64,000 nt of DNA, taken from NCBI GenBank assembly GCA_023078685.1, contig JALGAS010000003.1:2356001-2420000 (forward strand), read 5' to 3'. Shown here one piece after another: positions 1 through 12,623 of the stretch. The position numbers and the translations under genes are program-made. Within the stretch, counting starts at the first letter, position 1; the number at the start of each line of letters is the position of its first letter. Under the pieces are notes generated by a model. That model did no database searches. It was not told where the DNA came from and worked only from the letters and a program-made list of their open reading frames with translations. The DNA is from Neopestalotiopsis rosae. Its lineage: Eukaryota; Ascomycota; Sordariomycetes; Amphisphaeriales; Sporocadaceae.

Positions 1-2
1 GC

Positions 3-353
3 TACCCTCTGCACTACCTGTCGTCGGCCACCTTGCGCGCCCGCCTCTCGCCCACCGAGCTCGCCTACGCGACCCGCCACCAGGCCCTGCTACATAACCA
101 CTACTTGTCGAGTTTCCTCGGAAGCTTCCCGCCCAATCTGCAGAACCTCAATGACACGAGTGGTAATATCACCATGATTGACGCCCCCGACCTCGAGGGC
201 GCCGTCTTCTTACGCCTGCTCCGCGATGCTACAGTCGAGGGCAGGGGTACTGATGCCGATGGCAGGATGGACGGTAGGGCGGGAGACATTATGATACTGC
301 GGTGGTCCGATGCAAAGCCATTGGTAGATGAAGACAAGGCCGAACTAGTATGA
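3..353 (+). CDS. SLD5: GINS complex subunit Sld5, C-terminal part
   Basis: Sld5 is one of the four subunits of GINS, which joins Cdc45 and Mcm2-7 to form the replicative CMG helicase in the nucleus. The frame is open from the window edge, so the N-terminus lies outside and the visible part is the last 116 codons. Two features identify it. The first is the helical segment with [20 protein letters not shown] followed by acidic residues and a GAVFLRLL strand. The second is the C-terminal beta domain ending GDIMILRW...KAELV at the stop, which is the usual Sld5 terminus. An acidic, Gly-rich insert separates these blocks. The gene converges with PPE1 downstream. Family assignment rests on recognised sequence pattern; no alignment was run. 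Confidence 0.88.
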   Translation, partial: YPLHYLSSATLRARLSPTELAYATRHQALLHNHYLSSFLGSFPPNLQNLNDTSGNITMIDAPDLEGAVFLRLLRDATVEGRGTDADGRMDGRAGDIMILRWSDAKPLVDEDKAELV

Positions 354-811
354 GAAAAAAGTGTGGAAGTTATTTCTGAGTGAAGCTTCAAGTTCTGGCC
401 CGTGATGAGGAAACATCAGCTTGGGGAGGTCTCGACATCTCCCGAAAAGGTATTACGTCTGGTTGAGCGACTCCAGATGCAGGTATATGCACCATACGCC
501 GTCGAGAAAGACGTCGGGTCTTTTCAACGGTGCCCAAATGGAACATCATATGAGGCACTCTGTAAGTTGTACAACTTTGAAAGGAGTTGGGCGGCCATGC
601 TAACTTTTCGTAGCGAGGAAGCATATTGACAGCGAGGTCAGCACTCTCGTATCAGTTGCCCGAGTGGTCAGACTGATCGATTCGATATTCACTGTATCGA
701 TGAAGAAATTCGAGTGCTGGGTCGAAGGGACATTAGGATTTCCGACGCCCGAAGAAGCCATGTGTAAGAAGCACAAGACTTTTCATGTGTAGATGGACGA
801 GTCTATAAAGT
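354..811. other. Convergent 3' intergenic region
   Basis: This lies between the stop of SLD5 and the stop of PPE1, so it should hold both 3' untranslated regions. The short open frames inside it resemble nothing I know and start in poor context. No RNA gene or repeat is evident. Confidence 0.6.
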
Positions 812-2153
812 CTATACTCTCTTGCCCTGTTTAAGGAGATCGGAAACCTTGGGTGGTAAAACCAGAGCGCTTCTATCGTTGCGTTTATGGAAATCTACCA
901 AAGATATTGCAGTCTTTTCTGGAAGATCTTCATGAATAAAGTGGCCGGCTTCTGGGAATACCTGCAGATTATATTTGCCTGCGCTGTGTTAATAGTCGTA
1001 AAATACCCAGAAAAGAAAGAATAGTGTACTTACCCTGCATTTGACCAATGGTCAATTCCGTGTCTAACCTATCTGTCCCGGCCAGAAGCAGGAGCTTCCC
1101 ACCTCTGGCGCTCAGGAACTTCTTGCTTAAACCCACGAACCAATTCTCCCAAAAGGGCTGTGTCTTTCCTAGATCTGTTCTCCATTTCCAAGGTCTAGGG
1201 TCGCCTTCCTTTTCAGAGCGGCTCAGAAGTGCTGGTACACTGGTGCGGGCCGATACGGCGTTGCGCACCGTCCTGGATCTAATGTGCCACTCGATTCCAG
1301 CCTCGACAGTCGCAAAACCTGTTGGTCGTGTAGAGAGGTAGGTCTGCATGCTCTGCAATGCGTCAATGGCAGAGCCTTCCACTACATCGAGCACGGCATA
1401 TCCGAGCAGAGAATTGCCCAAGGCCCCCGATTTGGCTAGTTCCGTCACCACTGCGCCGCCGAGAGAGTGTCCAACCAGGATCATGGGCGGAAGTTCCTGC
1501 CAGTGCATGGCGGCCTTGGTCTCTTGAATCACAGTCAAGAGGTCGTTTGATAAGGTAGTGAGACTCAGGTCGAGCTCGTCACCGCCCGGGACAACAGTCT
1601 CGCCATGACCTCGGGCATCGTGCGATAGGATGCCGGCGGCGGGCAGCCGCTTCCGAATCTCGGAGCTGATGACGGCAAAGGAGAGTCCCGACGAGCCGGC
1701 GCCGTGGTGCATGATGAAAAGTGGCCCCTTGCCCACGGGGGAGGTCAAATAAGCGTGGATCGTAGAGCTAGAAGCAGAGGCATCCGCGTCGGATGCCTTT
1801 AGGAATAATTCCCTCTCAAAATAAGTAGTCCATGGTATTTGAGATAACGTGCGCCCCCTGGGTACCCTGTTCTCTCCATCGCCAGATTAGCCGAAACATA
1901 CTTGTATGAGAACAATTGAATCTTCTCCTTACCCTTCTGGTCTGGCAAAAAGATTGCGGCTGGGTGAGGGGATGATCGTGCCCGTCGAGGAAGCTGATGA
2001 TGCCGATGATGAATCGTCCTCGATGGGCATCTCGGGTAGGTCCCCAATGTAGCTATCTTGCTCCTCGCGCTCATCGAAGGCGTCCGGGCTCACGACTGCG
2101 CTCAGTCTCGACTTGCCCAGCGACTTGCCCAGGGCCTTCTGAAGGTCACTCAT
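812..2153 (-). CDS. PPE1: Protein phosphatase methylesterase 1
   Basis: This alpha/beta hydrolase removes the C-terminal methyl ester from the PP2A catalytic subunit. I read three exons: 2153-1933, 1866-1034 and 978-812, giving 406 residues, the usual size for fungal Ppe1. Introns are 1932-1867 (GTAAGG...CAG) and 1033-979 (GTAAGT...CAG). The nucleophile elbow is GHSLGG with Ser208. The likely catalytic Asp is D234 in VLDVVEG, and the His is H364 in EAGHFIHED. That His is encoded only by the short last exon, which is why the splice matters: reading through the second intron gives a truncated protein without it. The N-terminus starts MSDLQKAL and is Ser-rich. An in-frame ATG eight codons earlier (2174) exists, but MSDLQ fits the family better. 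Confidence 0.9.
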
Positions 2154-3077
2154 TGCGGTAGGCTTGTGCTGCACAATGAGTATTCGAAAACGACGCGCGA
2201 TTGTCCTCGTAGTTGCTACAAGTCGCTTGCTGCGAAATAGAGACGAGAGAGTTGTGAGGACAGTATGTGTGCCGAATCCTCAGTGGAAGGAACAGCTGCC
2301 GCAGAGTTATGACAGCAGTGATGTTGCAGACACTCAAGTAGCCGCTCCACAGTACTTGCCAGAACTACTAAACGAGTATAGAAACAAGGTACGATATATA
2401 GCGGGAAAGACAATTGCAATAGGTATGCAAGTCGAAAGTGGTATCCTTAGTCTATTTTCAGAGAATGGTCTGGGAATTCCATTATATTGCCGTTCTATTG
2501 TACGCACTCAACGCTGGAGCGGCCCGCTTGCGGCTGGATTTCTGGTCGTATGGATTTACCTTGCCTGAAGTCCCCTGTACCGGCCCATTTTGGTGGGGTT
2601 GACATCATCCCACCAAGATATGTCTTGGCTATGTATTCATACTTTCTACGTACAACGGATGGAACCGAATTCATATTAACAATTCCATGCATGGTTGCTT
2701 TTTCTATCTTCTTCAATTGGAAATATCAAATGCTGCAAATACTATATCTTGGGGGAAAAACTAGTATCCTATCCTGTTTGGTGCAAATGGAATGGATGCA
2801 CTTCCAATTACCAAACAGAAGTCCTATCAGAAGGCGCATCTTGAATACTTTCTGCTGTCACTGAATATAGTTTTATTGATGGCCGGTAATTGCAATATAA
2901 AATTTTGTCTTTATTGCTTGTGTGTTATTTAAATATTTTCAAAAAGTAGTTGCCAATGCGTCGCAAATATAATAATTGCACCATTTGCTGCGCAGTGGGT
3001 ATGCCCTCATGCCTCAACGCCTTTAAATGCTAGTGTTCCCTCACCATCTATGTAAGAAAATTACGCTTATCGTCGAA
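2154..3077. other. Intergenic region, A+T-rich in its second half
   Basis: This lies upstream of PPE1 and downstream of DUS2 (both minus strand). The stretch from about 2560 to 3060 is visibly richer in A and T than the flanking genes. Open frames of up to 134 codons are present, but none has recognisable protein character. No repeat was matched to it within the window. Confidence 0.5.
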
Positions 3078-5055
<1,978 letters not shown>

Positions 5056-5661
5056 ATGTTGTCCCAGCGAGCAGCGAGGCAGAGTCTGCAGAGAGCCTTC
5101 CGCTTGCAGAGATTGCCGCTATCGCATACTCCGCCACATGTACCTCTCCTGCCTCTCGCAGCTAAACAAGGCCCAAGCCGCATATTATTCACTCATCCAC
5201 CTCAAACACTACTGCTAACAAATTGCCCATCTCGGGCCAATCACACCCTCCGTTCGCCCAAGCTGGCGGACCGATCAGGCAATGGGCAGCAGGCCCAGTG
5301 GAGGCGGGCCCAGCACTCTCTTTCTCAGTCACCGTCTCAGTCGCCTGCTCAGCACAACTGGCACTCACACTCTCCTGTTCAGGCGGCGGCCCATGGCCAG
5401 GGACAGGGTCTGCCACTAGAAGCTGCCCGAACCCCTCCCCCTCCTGATGCCCGCGCTGCTGCCGCCGCCGCCCCTCCAACCAAATTTCGTCACAACAATT
5501 CGCGACCGCTTTCTTCTTCTACTTCTACCTCTTCTTCCTTACTTTTAAGTCGTAGTTCATCCTCGGACAAAATTGCGTCCCAGAGATCTGCCCAAATAGC
5601 TCGACATCTCTCGAGTTCTGCTTCCCGTTCAATTCACCAGACCCAAGACTCTCCGTCCACA
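5056..5661 (+). other. In-frame 202-codon N-terminal extension of pyrophosphatase (possible mitochondrial presequence) or 5' leader
   Basis: This stretch is continuously open and in frame with the pyrophosphatase ATG at 5662. If translated from 5056 it starts [20 protein letters not shown], which is Arg/Ser-rich, free of acidic residues and amphipathic, as in a mitochondrial presequence. The rest is rich in Ser, Gln, Pro and Ala and looks disordered, with another basic stretch just before residue 203. Alternatively it is a long 5' untranslated leader, possibly with an intron, that happens to lack stops. The sequence alone cannot decide. Confidence 0.4.
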
Positions 5662-6757
5662 ATGGCCTCCGAGTACTCGGTCCGCAAGGTTGGTGCTCCC
5701 AACACTTTGGAGCACCGTGTCTACATTGAGAAGGATGGTGTCCCCGTCTCCGCCTTCCACGATGTCCCTCTGTACGCCGACCAGGAGAAGGGCATTCTCA
5801 ACATGGTTGTTGAGATTCCCCGCTGGAGCAACGCCAAGCTCGAGGTTAGTTTGCTACTCATTGCACACTATCACGCCATCTGGCGTGTCTGGTGTTGCAT
5901 CTCCTGATCCAATTCTTGCCTAGTTCTGACATGTTGCCATTCACAGATCTCCAAGGAGGAGCTCCTGAACCCTATCAAGCAGGACATCAAGAAGGGCAAG
6001 CTTCGATTCGTCCGCAACTGCTTCCCCCACAAGGGATACATCTGGAACTACGGTGCCTTCCCCCAGGTAAGACCGCATTGACACCCTGCTCGCCCCCCTA
6101 CTTTGCAAGGCACAAGCTCACATGGAATTGTAGACCTGGGAGGACCCCAACGCCACCCACCCCGAGACCAAGGCCAAGGGTGACAACGACCCTCTTGACG
6201 TCTGCGAGATCGGTGAGCTCGTTGGCTACACTGGTCAGATCAAGCAGGTCAAGGTCCTCGGTGTCATGGCCCTGCTCGACGAGGGTGAGACCGACTGGAA
6301 GGTCATTGTCGTTGACGTGAACGACCCCCTTGCCAACAAGCTCCACGACGTTGAGGACGTTGAGCGCCACCTGCCCGGCCTTCTCCGTGCCACCAACGAG
6401 TGGTTCCGCATCTACAAGATCCCCGACGGAAAGCCCGAGAACCAGTTCGCCTTCACTGGCGAGTGCAAGAACAAGGCGTAAGTTGTGTTTATAGTTGACA
6501 TCGAGAACTCAATTTGCTAATAATTTTCCAGCTACGCCATGGATGTCATCCGTGAGTGCGCTGAGGCTTGGGACAGGCTCATCACCGGCAAGACCCAGCC
6601 CGGTGGTGTCTCTACCTCCAACGTCACTGTCGGCAGCTCCCCCAGCCGCGTTGACGCCAGCCAGCTGCCTCCTATCCCCGCCAACGAGGAGCTCGCCCCT
6701 ACCAAGATCGACAGCTCGATAGACAAGTGGTTCTTCATCAGCGGTGCTGCCGCATAA
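5662..6757 (+). CDS. IPP1: Inorganic pyrophosphatase, soluble family I
   Basis: This enzyme hydrolyses pyrophosphate to phosphate and so drives biosynthetic reactions. Four exons, 5662-5844, 5947-6066, 6134-6477 and 6532-6757, encode 290 residues, the usual family length. Introns have GTTAGT, GTAAGA and GTAAGT donors and CAG, TAG and CAG acceptors. The metal-binding signature is [12 protein letters not shown] with D118, D120 and D123. The substrate-binding region is [22 protein letters not shown]. The ATG at 5662 sits in good context (CCACAATGGCC) and gives the standard cytosolic start MASEYSVRK. The reading frame is, however, open upstream for 202 more codons to an ATG at 5056; see the separate entry. 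High use of C-ending codons suggests strong expression. Confidence 0.95.
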
Positions 6758-7400
6758 AGAGGCTAAATGAAGTACTGCAGATATGATCGCCCGGCCGAAA
6801 TACGGCTCAGGAGTCTTAATCTATCTGACGAATTCATTTTTCGTACATTGACTACATCCTAGTCTGTAGAGAACTTGATACATAAAGCCCAAATACAAAA
6901 GAAACAAAAGTACCACATTCAATGATGTCCCAAATGCCGAGTGACGCAGTGAAGTATGAGAATATATGCAAAGGCTTATCCCACCATGCCATACAAGAGC
7001 CTACTTATTAGAGAGACCTGGAACCATGCCGTGAAGGATATAGATCTGTCGGGTACTCCAATTGCTCGTAGAGAATGCAAATGAACCTGCACAGACTGGT
7101 ACAAGTTTCAAAACTGAGAATGTAGATACCTTGGTAGACATTGGGGTATTGTGTGTTCTTTGCCTATGACATAGCTTATACATGGTTTCTTCGTTCGCCG
7201 TTCAATGGCGCTTCTCATATCATACAGTGTCTATTCTTCATTTGGATGTTACAGCCGACATGTCTCTGTGCCAGATGCTTCCGTCGGCCAGAAGTCTCCC
7301 AAAACGCCTTGCCAAATGCTTGCTTCTTTGTTTCGTGGTGGTTGAAGAAATATACACGCCGCTTTCCCAGATCCATTGGTCTTATTCATTGGTTTTTCTT
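6758..7400. other. Convergent 3' intergenic region
   Basis: This lies between the stops of pyrophosphatase and the mL53 gene and should hold both 3' untranslated regions. Short open frames on both strands have no recognisable protein character. No repeat or RNA gene is visible. Confidence 0.6.
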
Positions 7401-7796
7401 TTAACCGTCGGTCAAATCGGCCTGCTTCTGGAGCATTCTCGAGTGTCGGTCGACCTCCTCAATGATTCCCTTGATGCCCAGCTTCTCGCCATCGAGCTGC
7501 ATCTCCTTGCCATCCTCTGCAGGTGATGTGTTAGACTGATCTTCGTATTTTCCTGCTCGTTCCCAGCCGGGGGGAACACGCAGTCGCAACGTAGTTGGGA
7601 ATCAAAACGTACTGAACTTGATTTGCAAAAGTGGCGACTCGGTCGAGGCACGGGGAAGCAGGCTCGTCGTCAGCTTCATACCGCCATTGGCGCGGCAGTT
7701 TGGGGGCAGGTTGGCCAGGAACAGCCGGGTCGACCTCGAGGCTGCCGAGAATGGGTTGAACTTTGTGTTCACCTCGGTGATGAACCTGGTAATCAT
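7401..7796 (-). CDS. MRPL44: Mitochondrial large-subunit ribosomal protein mL53
   Basis: This is a small protein of the mitochondrial 54S large ribosomal subunit (yeast Mrpl44, now mL53). Two exons, 7796-7613 and 7516-7401, give 99 residues, the usual size. The intron is 7612-7517 with a GTACGT donor, a TCTAACAC branch site and a GCAG acceptor. The splice regenerates the conserved core LLQIKFKDGKEMQ. The N-terminus MITRFITEVNTKFNPFS and the C-terminus IIEEVDRHSRMLQKQADL are typical of filamentous fungal mL53. Neither exon alone would be recognised as a gene. The gene diverges from SEC20. Confidence 0.87.
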
Positions 7797-8417
7797 CTTG
7801 GGCGGTTATTCTGTAGGAGGTACGGTGTCAGAATCGCTCTCTCTCAGGTATCGAGGTCTCTGCATGTTCCACTGGTCACTTACCTTGGCTGTTTCGTTAC
7901 CGCAAGATTGGCACGTCAATTCACCTATCGCGCGACATCTCGCGATCGCCGCTTCTGAACTGGAAGCTTGCGATTTCTCTGACACCCCGGTCCGAGCATA
8001 TTGTGGCGCATGAAAATCTGTGGCGGTGTGATTGATTCAGGGTCCCCACCAGCATGGAGCTAATGCCACGCGACCCCACATGTGCAGTCGGGAGAGTCCA
8101 GGTACGGGAGTACATTCAATTCAACGTCACCAAGCAACCCGCCAATGAGATCTGGGCATACTCTGGCCATTAAACAACAGCTATCTGGCTTGAAGGGCCA
8201 TTTATTGCTTGTCGGAGTCCTACATACAACACAAACGAGTCACGATTCAAGCTGGGTACAGCTGAATGTTTGTTCTGGTACGCCAAAAGTAAAACAAAAA
8301 CAAGGTTGCTAGGCCTGGGCACAGTTGGCTTCGAGAGCAGGACTCCAGGGCCAGGTTCAATAATACGGACTCGAAATTCAACCACGATACTCCAGAACTC
8401 GGCGGCCTGAGACCACA
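7797..8417. other. Divergent promoter region of mL53 and SEC20
   Basis: This 621-bp region separates the start codons of mL53 (minus) and SEC20 (plus). The open frames crossing it are the shadow of the mL53 first exon or have no protein character. No defined regulatory motif could be assigned with confidence. Confidence 0.55.
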
Positions 8418-9747
8418 ATGGAACGTGCCGTTGAGCGACTTGCCGAGCTGCAGGCCAAACTCACCTCTCTCCAAGAGGCCGTCGAACAGCTGAAGCAACA
8501 CATTACCCGGCTGGCCGAGTTCGACTACTTGCAGTCGGGGGGCGACCTGGACGACACGGCGACGAACGAGCTGAGCACCGAGATCATTCAGCTGATCCAG
8601 GAGCAGGAGGACGACCTAGACCTGCTGCAGGAGGAGATACTGGGCTTGCGGCCCCTCAAGGCGCTCAAGCATGACAAGGACCGCCTCGAGGATGCGGCCG
8701 AGCGCCTTGGAGAGGAACTTAAGAGGTAATGTCACCAACCCATATACGGCCTTTTCTCTTTGCATTTTGAAACTCTCATATTCTGGTCTGTTCAATCTGC
8801 TAACGAAAGCACAATCCTTGTACAGCTGCCGACCTCTTCTGCGGAAAGCGCAAATACAAGCTCAAGACAACCTGAAGCAAGCACAGAAGCGCGAGAGGGA
8901 GCTACTCTGGGCCTCCTTTTCCCAACCGCGGTCCTCCAAGGCATCGGGGAGGACATCACCGACTGACGGCAACGCTTCTGCAAATAACATCCACCACCGA
9001 CCGCGAGCCCGCGCCAAGACGGCTCTGCGGTCCGAGATGAGCAAGGACGACCAGACGGTGGCCTCGAGCAGCGACGTGACGGCGGCGCTGCGGCGGACGC
9101 ACGACATGATGGCGTCGGAGCTGTCGCGCAGCGACTTTGCGCGGCGCACTCTACAAGAAAGCACGCAGGCCCTCGCGCAGCTGGGCGAGTCGTACTCGAG
9201 CCTCGACGCCATGCTGGCCAGCTCGCGCGACCTGCTGGGCACGCTGCTCACGTCGCAAAAGAGCGACACGTGGTACCTTCAGACGTCGTTCTACATGCTG
9301 GCCGCGACCAACTGCTGGCTCGTCTTCCGCCGCCTCCTGTACGGCCCCTTGTGGTGGCTCGTCTGGCTGCCGCTGCGCCTGCTGTTCCGGGGCACCGTGG
9401 CCGTGACGAGTCTGGCCGGGTCTGGCAGCGGCCAGGACGAGGTCATTGCCGCCGTGCCGCTGGAAGGGAAGATCGAGGCGTCCATGAATAACGAGGGGAT
9501 CCACACGGTCCAAGTAGGAGGTCAGCCCGAGATGGCGGCGCCGGAAGAGGAGGAAATGATTGTGGATCCGGGCAACGACGAGTCCATGGTTGAGGAGATT
9601 GGCCGCATGATTGACGAAGCTAGAGAGGGAAAACAAGAGGTTGTAATGGATGAGCAGGTCATGAATGAAGCCATGGAGGCTCAAGAGTTTGCTCAAGAAG
9701 CAGGACCTATCGAGCAGGAGGCTGAGAGGGTTCGAGTAGAGCTCTGA
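8418..9747 (+). CDS. SEC20: ER/Golgi SNARE Sec20
   Basis: Sec20 is a tail-anchored Q-SNARE of the endoplasmic reticulum that acts with Ufe1, Use1 and the Dsl1 tether in COPI retrograde transport. Two exons, 8418-8725 and 8826-9747, give 409 residues; the intron has a GTAATG donor and a TACAG acceptor. The N-terminal ~100 residues are heptad-rich coiled coil. The SNARE-like helix at about residues 190-255 includes STQALAQLGESYSSLDAM. A hydrophobic block at about 259-292 (YMLAATNCWLV...WWLVWLPLRLLF) is the membrane anchor. An acidic tail of about 115 residues follows and would be lumenal, ending RVEL. Yeast Sec20 also has a lumenal tail, ending in the retrieval signal HDEL. Here only a weak resemblance is left. 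Confidence 0.87.
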
Positions 9748-10577
9748 TATGAAAAAAATCCCGTTTGATACAGTCGTATGATACTGAATAATGAGTCAAG
9801 ATTACACCATCAAAGAGCCCCATGGTGTTCTTCGGGCAGACGTGTCAGATAAACATTCACCATACACGTCATTTCATTCGATCATATTTACACATATCAA
9901 GTCATCAGGGTCCCAAGAATGGGCATGCGTAATGCTATCAATTCAACATCAAGACTTCCCGTGCGGTGCTCGAGTACCTATGCTACATACGAAGGGAGGA
10001 AATGTACAGGCAAGGACATGATTATGGCAGTTCAGTGACTGCTTGGGTATCTCTCTTGCTTCTCTTGCTCTATCGTCTATCCCAAGACAGACAAATGACT
10101 TTTTCTCGCGCATTCCCTTCCCAAACCTTTATCAAATTCTTTTTGTATTTCAAGGCGAGTACCTAGCAAGTTGGACTCTGGCCCTCTTAATATGGACAAA
10201 TAAAGATCCTCCGTCGTGTGGAGGAAAGAGGCCGCAGTTATGTTGTGCTGTGTGAAAGTCCTCTGATTCTAGGGGTCTTGTCTCCTTCCAACCGTCACCT
10301 CACACATGTTATTTCATTTTTCCTGGTCTCAATAGATCATTGGACCTGCAGTGTTCTCCTCGTCAGGAAGGCACGCTTACACCATTGATTTCGGCGCCTT
10401 CTCTACTTCGCAGCCGTCGGTGAGACAGATCACGCCACGACACCGTCCTTCCTTAGAACACTGCTCATGTTCGACTAGACAGAGAGAAACTTCGAAGCCA
10501 ACGGTGGCAACAGATATGTACCACGATATGCACTCCTCAGATTTCCTCCACGCTGGATCTGGCACAATCCGTGCTTA
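9748..10577. other. Convergent 3' intergenic region
   Basis: This lies between the stops of SEC20 (plus) and the HMG-box gene (minus). It should contain their 3' untranslated regions. Open frames of 60-76 codons inside are not recognisable, and nothing repetitive stands out. Confidence 0.55.
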
Positions 10578-12623
10578 CTAAGCGCTGGAAATCGGCCGGT
10601 CCGGTGTACGTGGCGGTACAGTGGATTCTTGAGTTATGGTGAGGCTTATCGGCGTCGAGGACGGTGCTGCAGTATCAGGTGTCGGTGTGAGAGGTGTGAC
10701 TACCGGAGGCACCGCTTCACCAGTCGGTACGATCTCCTTCTTCTCGGCTTCGGGGTCGAGGAAGTCGTCGGGTCTATCCAGGGCGCCAATTGGCAGAGAC
10801 TCGGCGGTCCATGCACCGTGGTCGAGCAGCTGGGGATCAAGAACATCAAGTCCGTCGCCAATGTTCGGAAAATTCAGCTCATATGCTGGATCCTCGCCTG
10901 GCGCAATCTGAAAATGGTCGCCAAAGTCGCCTAGCTCACCAATCTCACCCATTTCCCCCAAAGCTGCGTTGAAGTTGTTGGATCCTTCATTGCCAGTCAT
11001 GGCCGGAGGGGTGTCTAACGGAATAGGCAATCCATGGTTCATGTCTTCTAAGGGCATGGCGTACTGGTATTGGTGATAATTCGGTGTGGGAGTTTGGTGT
11101 TGCGACCGCGACAGCGCTGCTTGCGCCTGAGCCTGAGCCAGATTCTGATATTCATATAATGAAGGTTGAGAGTGGTGGTACGTAGTCCTATGTTGGTACG
11201 AAGGTCCTGGCGGGCTCATTTCCTGATACTGCGGCGGTGAGTGCGCCATGTAGTGATGTGAAGGCGCCTCAGTCCGGTGGTAGTACACATTTTCCGTCTG
11301 GTAAGGCTGAGGCGGCATCGTGTAACCTGGATGGACATGTGATGGCTGGTTGTGCTGTACTTCTATACGTTGGGCGTGGTAGTGTCCATTTCCAGTAGAT
11401 GGATAAGCCATCGGCAAAGGCTTGCCAGGATTCTTATATAGAAAATGCGACTCGTTGAGCACGCCTAGCGGCGGGCTATGGTGTTGTGGGTAGGGCGACT
11501 GCTGGTAAGGAGATTGTGACATGGCGCGCGATGGGGTCATCTGTGGCTGGTAGCCATATGTTCGGCTCGAGACACGCCCTGGGGGCAGATACTCGGCGTC
11601 TGGATCCTCGCTGTTGAGGTAGACGCGTTTTCCGGGTGTTGGAATTCCTGACCAATTGTCCTCGAGGTCGGTTTCTTCCCCATCACTTGCAATTTCCGTC
11701 TTCATCTCTGGCTTGTCCGTCTTCTTAGGCTGGAACTTGTAGTCGGGGAAAGCCTGTGCGTGCATGTCGCGCTCGATCTCAGACCAAGTATTATATTGAT
11801 TGCGCACCTCGTCGGGTTCCAGTGCCCAGCCGTCACCGGCGACCTTTGACACTCCCTGATGATTCTCGTTGGATTGCATCTCCTTGATTCGATTCTGCCA
11901 ACCCTTGCGGTACAGCATGAATGCATTCATGGGTCGCTTGATCTTGTTACCCTTGCCGCCTCTGCCATCGCCGACCTCTGTGAGTCTCTGCTCTACTGAT
12001 CGATTGACGTAGGCCTCAATATCGGCATCCTTCGTTGGGTCCAAATGAGCGAGCAATACAGTTAGTGGCTCAAGAACTGTGGGTGGTGCTGTCCTCTCGT
12101 CCCTCTTCTTCTTCTTCTTGGGCTTGGGTCTCGGTCTCGGCTTCGTCTTAGGAGCTGAAGACTTTTGAACGCCTGCTGGACGCGGTCCAAGGGGATCCGA
12201 GTCGATTCGTCGCCCTGATCGCGTTGTTCTCGACGCACCTAAGGAAAGGTGCGGACTGGACGGGGTTGTATTTGCAGTGCTGGTATAGGTATTGTGCTGA
12301 TACACAAAATTGTTAGACTTTTTAGCATTGATGGACGCCGATGGCCTTCTGGAACTGACAAACGCCGGTTGCTGACGATCATACAGAGTGAACTCGGTAT
12401 CAAACTGCCCAATCTGAGGGCAGTAGGCAAACATGGGAATTAAGGGATTTGTACTCACCAATTGTGCGGGATCCGGGTAGGAATAAGGAGACATGGCGGG
12501 CGCCGGGCTGCCATATTGAGGAGAGGTGTATTGCTGATACGGGTCTTGCGCGTTGAATTCGGCAAGCTTGTCAAGTTCGTGGAATTCCATGGCAAGTGCT
12601 TCAGGTCCCTGCTCAGACGACAT
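10578..12623 (-). CDS. HMG-box (MATA-type) transcription factor
   Basis: This is a nuclear DNA-binding protein with one sequence-specific HMG box (spliced residues ~212-285). The box begins IKRPMNAFMLYRKGWQN, carries GVSKVAGDGWALEPDEVRNQY, and ends near AFPDYKFQP. The type resembles mating-type and Ste11/FMF-1 regulators of sexual development, though which paralogue is uncertain. A basic Lys/Pro-rich stretch just ahead of the box could be a nuclear localisation signal. The C-terminal half is rich in Gln, Pro, Tyr and His, as in activation domains. The frame is open throughout (681 codons), but 12458-12414 has a GTGAGT donor and a CCTCAG acceptor and is exactly 45 nt, so it is probably an intron whose removal leaves 666 residues. 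More than 4 kb upstream is gene-free, which suggests a long regulatory region. Confidence 0.85.
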   Translation of the reverse strand: MSSEQGPEALAMEFHELDKLAEFNAQDPYQQYTSPQYGSPAPAMSPYSYPDPAQLVSTNPLIPMFAYCPQIGQFDTEFTLYDRQQPAFVSSRRPSASINAKKSNNFVYQHNTYTSTANTTPSSPHLSLGASRTTRSGRRIDSDPLGPRPAGVQKSSAPKTKPRPRPKPKKKKKRDERTAPPTVLEPLTVLLAHLDPTKDADIEAYVNRSVEQRLTEVGDGRGGKGNKIKRPMNAFMLYRKGWQNRIKEMQSNENHQGVSKVAGDGWALEPDEVRNQYNTWSEIERDMHAQAFPDYKFQPKKTDKPEMKTEIASDGEETDLEDNWSGIPTPGKRVYLNSEDPDAEYLPPGRVSSRTYGYQPQMTPSRAMSQSPYQQSPYPQHHSPPLGVLNESHFLYKNPGKPLPMAYPSTGNGHYHAQRIEVQHNQPSHVHPGYTMPPQPYQTENVYYHRTEAPSHHYMAHSPPQYQEMSPPGPSYQHRTTYHHSQPSLYEYQNLAQAQAQAALSRSQHQTPTPNYHQYQYAMPLEDMNHGLPIPLDTPPAMTGNEGSNNFNAALGEMGEIGELGDFGDHFQIAPGEDPAYELNFPNIGDGLDVLDPQLLDHGAWTAESLPIGALDRPDDFLDPEAEKKEIVPTGEAVPPVVTPLTPTPDTAAPSSTPISLTITQESTVPPRTPDRPISSA
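12414..12458 (-). other. Probable 45-nt stop-free intron in the HMG-box gene
   Basis: On the minus strand the segment begins GTGAGTAC and ends CTGCCCTCAG. It is divisible by three and contains no stop, so retention would insert 15 residues between AQL and IGQFDTE. At 45 nt it is at the short end for fungal introns. Confidence 0.6.

Noticed and set aside
650..735. tRNA-like sequence beginning TTGCCCGAGTGGTCAGA
   Set aside because: The A-box of a Leu/Ser-type tRNA is suggested, but no acceptor, anticodon or T stems can be folded from the following bases.
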